Origin: Elusimicrobiota bacterium
GTDB taxonomy: Bacteria; Elusimicrobiota; Elusimicrobia; UBA1565
DNA: 61,244 nucleotides
Direction: 5' to 3'
Assembly: GCA_016196755.1 (NCBI GenBank)
Contig: JACPXC010000026.1
Span: forward strand, 1 to 61,244
Shown here: one piece after another, positions 59,993 through 61,244 of the stretch
Layout: each line of letters begins with the position of its first letter
Position numbering within the stretch: the first letter of the stretch is position 1
Notes under the pieces: model-generated
Seen by the model: only the letters and a program-made list of their open reading frames with translations
The model's database searches: none
What the model was told of the DNA's origin: nothing
Made by a program: the position numbers and the translations under genes

Positions 59993-61096
59993 TCAACAAT
60001 CGGCAGCGCTGTGCAGGTCCGACAATTCCCGTCTGAGCTCGGCCGCCAGTTCCGCCTCTGTGGGCAGATATAGCTTATAACGGCTGGCGAAGATCTTCGC
60101 GCGGTTCGTTCCCAGGGTATACCGGACGACGGCGTCATTCTTATCGGTGCAGAGGATGAGGCCGAGCGTAGGGCCGTCTCCCTTCGTCCGGCGCTCGGAG
60201 TCGTAGTAGTTGACGTAGAGCTGCATCTGCCCGAGGTCTTGGTGGGTGAGCTTGCCAACCTTGAGGTCGACGAGCACATAGCACTTGAGGACGGCGTCGT
60301 AGAACACCAGGTCGACGTAGAAATGGTCGCCGTCCAGGCTGAGGCGCTGCTGCCGGGATACGAAGGCGAAGCCATTTCCTAGTTCGAGCAGGAACCCCCT
60401 CAAGTTGTCGATCAAAGCGCCTTCCAGGTTCGACTCGGCCAGCTTGGGCGACTCCGGCAAACCGAGGAATTCCATGACGACAGGGTCCTTGAAGGCATCC
60501 TCGGGCCGGCGAACGTCATGCCCCTTCGTGGCCAGCTTCATGAGACCGGCTTTGTCCTTGCTCAGAGCCAGGCGCTCGTAGAGCAGGCTGTTTATCTGCC
60601 GCTCCAATTCCCGCCCCGACCAGGCGTTCTTGACGGCCTCGATTTCGTAGAACCCGCGGGCTCCGAGGTCGGACACGCGCATAAGGCTCCGATAATGCCG
60701 CCAGCTCAGGTTTGCGTTGAGGCGGCCGGGATGCCGCAATTCGCTACCCGGTGGGTAGCGAATCGGCTCGTAAGGGATGGGTGGAGATTCGCTTCCCACC
60801 GGGAAGCGAATCTTGTTCTCTTCCAACAGCCCGGGGAAACAGACGAAGAACTGGCGGAAAAATTTAAGGTTCTGGAACGAATAGCCTTTTCCATAGTCAA
60901 CCAACAGGCGGCCAGCCAGTCCTTTCAGAATTTTCTTTCCATACTCTGCTCGCTTCTTCCCCCGCTGTTCCTCCTTGACGATTTCCCGCCCAATGAGCCA
61001 ATTTGAGATTACCTGCGCCGTATCGACCGAACGCGCCGCGTTGCGACGCGCGGACTCGATGATCTCGCTGACCCGGCCATATAAGGCGGCTCCCAT
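59993..61096 (-). CDS. DUF1016 (YhcG-type) PDDEXK nuclease-like protein, copy 2
   Basis: The 367-residue protein has the same plan as copy 1: ARRNAARSVDTAQVISNWLI, GKGYSFQNLKFFRQFFVCF, then LSWRHYRSLMRV and the PDDEXK domain with HFYVDLVFYDAVLKCYVLVDLK. Two palindromes (60739-60763 and 60787-60811) sit in frame between the FFRQFFVCFPGLL and LSWRHY parts, encoding IRYPPGSEL and IRFPVGSES. They make this insertion hydrophilic, with an IR-P-GSE pattern. It is diverged from copy 1, so the duplication is old. ATG at 61096; TAGGCT lies nine or so bases upstream. Confidence 0.88.
   Translation of the reverse strand: MGAALYGRVSEIIESARRNAARSVDTAQVISNWLIGREIVKEEQRGKKRAEYGKKILKGLAGRLLVDYGKGYSFQNLKFFRQFFVCFPGLLEENKIRFPVGSESPPIPYEPIRYPPGSELRHPGRLNANLSWRHYRSLMRVSDLGARGFYEIEAVKNAWSGRELERQINSLLYERLALSKDKAGLMKLATKGHDVRRPEDAFKDPVVMEFLGLPESPKLAESNLEGALIDNLRGFLLELGNGFAFVSRQQRLSLDGDHFYVDLVFYDAVLKCYVLVDLKVGKLTHQDLGQMQLYVNYYDSERRTKGDGPTLGLILCTDKNDAVVRYTLGTNRAKIFASRYKLYLPTEAELAAELRRELSDLHSAADC
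60739..60763. repeat. palindrome P4, in-frame inside DUF1016 copy 2
   Basis: The core is a perfect 25-bp palindrome ATTC-N7-N3-N7'-GAAT with arms of exactly 11 bp. Inner arm GCTACCC on the minus strand, loop ACC. On the coding strand it reads ATT CGC TAC ... GAA T and encodes IRYPPGSEL. Confidence 0.9.
60785..60813. repeat. palindrome P5, in-frame inside DUF1016 copy 2
   Basis: The 25-bp core (60787-60811) extends to 13-bp arms at 60785-60797 and 60801-60813. Inner arm GCTTCCC on the minus strand, loop GGT. It encodes IRFPVGSES. It starts 48 bp after P4 (core to core), separated by a segment encoding PPIPYEP. Confidence 0.9.
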
Positions 61097-61169
61097 GAAT
61101 ACTAGCCTACATTCCGCAACTCGCGGGTAGACGTTTTCTGAATTATCCCGCCTCGTCCGCGTGCCCGTC

Positions 61170-61244
61170 CTAGGAGTATGGCTCTCGGGGAACCTCCAAC
61201 AACCTGAGCAGCAGCTTCTGTAGCGCCGTGAGCTCGATTGGGAA
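61170..61244 (-). CDS. possible C-terminal end of a gene cut by the window edge
   Basis: On the minus strand a frame open from the right edge runs 24 codons (IELTALQKLLLRLLEVPREP near its end) and stops at TAG 61170-61172. The amphipathic Leu-rich helix is plausible as a protein terminus. Nothing more can be said. Confidence 0.3.
   Translation of the reverse strand, partial: FPIELTALQKLLLRLLEVPREPYS

Overview
The window is a densely packed, GC-rich bacterial chromosome segment. Many proteins carry signal peptides, and there is a lipoprotein, a TolC/RND efflux pair, a TolC-type outer-membrane channel and an LpxD-like acyltransferase, so the host is probably a diderm. I cannot fix the phylum; the gene mix would fit Elusimicrobiota or a similar poorly cultivated lineage, and that is inference only. 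Genes are usually separated by a few bases or overlap as ATGA, GTGA or TGATG. Two initiation styles coexist: genes inside operons often have a Shine-Dalgarno sequence (AAGGAGG type), while many operon-first genes have a (T/C)ANNNT hexamer only 5-10 nt before the start codon and no Shine-Dalgarno sequence, which suggests leaderless transcripts.

Layout. 1-850: end of an unidentified gene (possibly a recombinase) and a small protein/nucleotidyltransferase pair. 0.9-6.8 kb: exported protein, ABC-F ATPase, sterol-desaturase-like hydroxylase, TIGR01777 epimerase, Bcp peroxiredoxin, 2x[4Fe-4S] ferredoxin. 6.8-10 kb: Fic protein with an operator-like promoter, FecR-like protein, DUF2267. 9.99-18.07 kb: an unusual set made of an LpxD-like hexapeptide acyltransferase, a Sfp-type phosphopantetheinyl transferase, an amino acid:carrier-protein ligase (class II aaRS-like), a stand-alone carrier protein and an AurF-like diiron oxygenase, with TolC and RND genes running divergently from the oxygenase; it looks like a small carrier-protein biosynthesis and export system. 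18-25 kb: mostly exported proteins, including an intact papain-like protease and its degraded paralogue. 25.2-30 kb: GNAT, LuxE and a LuxC-PaaK fusion in one operon without luciferase genes. 30-33.1 kb: ECF sigma factor, membrane anti-sigma-like protein and an exported protein with five STN-like repeats. 33.2-54.7 kb: housekeeping and exported genes (GGQ release-factor-like protein, EngB, YgiQ, cytosine deaminase, APC permease, Bax-inhibitor-like protein, SWIM/SNF2 pair, slipin/NfeD pair).

54.9-61.2 kb is accessory: an AAA+ ATPase divergent from an HTH protein around GTAAC operator-like sites, then two DUF1016 (YhcG-type PDDEXK) genes flanking a MATE exporter. In and next to the DUF1016 genes lie five perfect 25-bp palindromes of identical architecture (ATTC-N7-N3-N7'-GAAT). 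Their inner arms differ between copies but always self-pair. The three copies inside genes sit in the same reading phase and at the same place in the protein, just before the (L/P)SW-x-H type motif. This palindrome family is the strongest candidate for something undescribed; the carrier-protein cluster is second.
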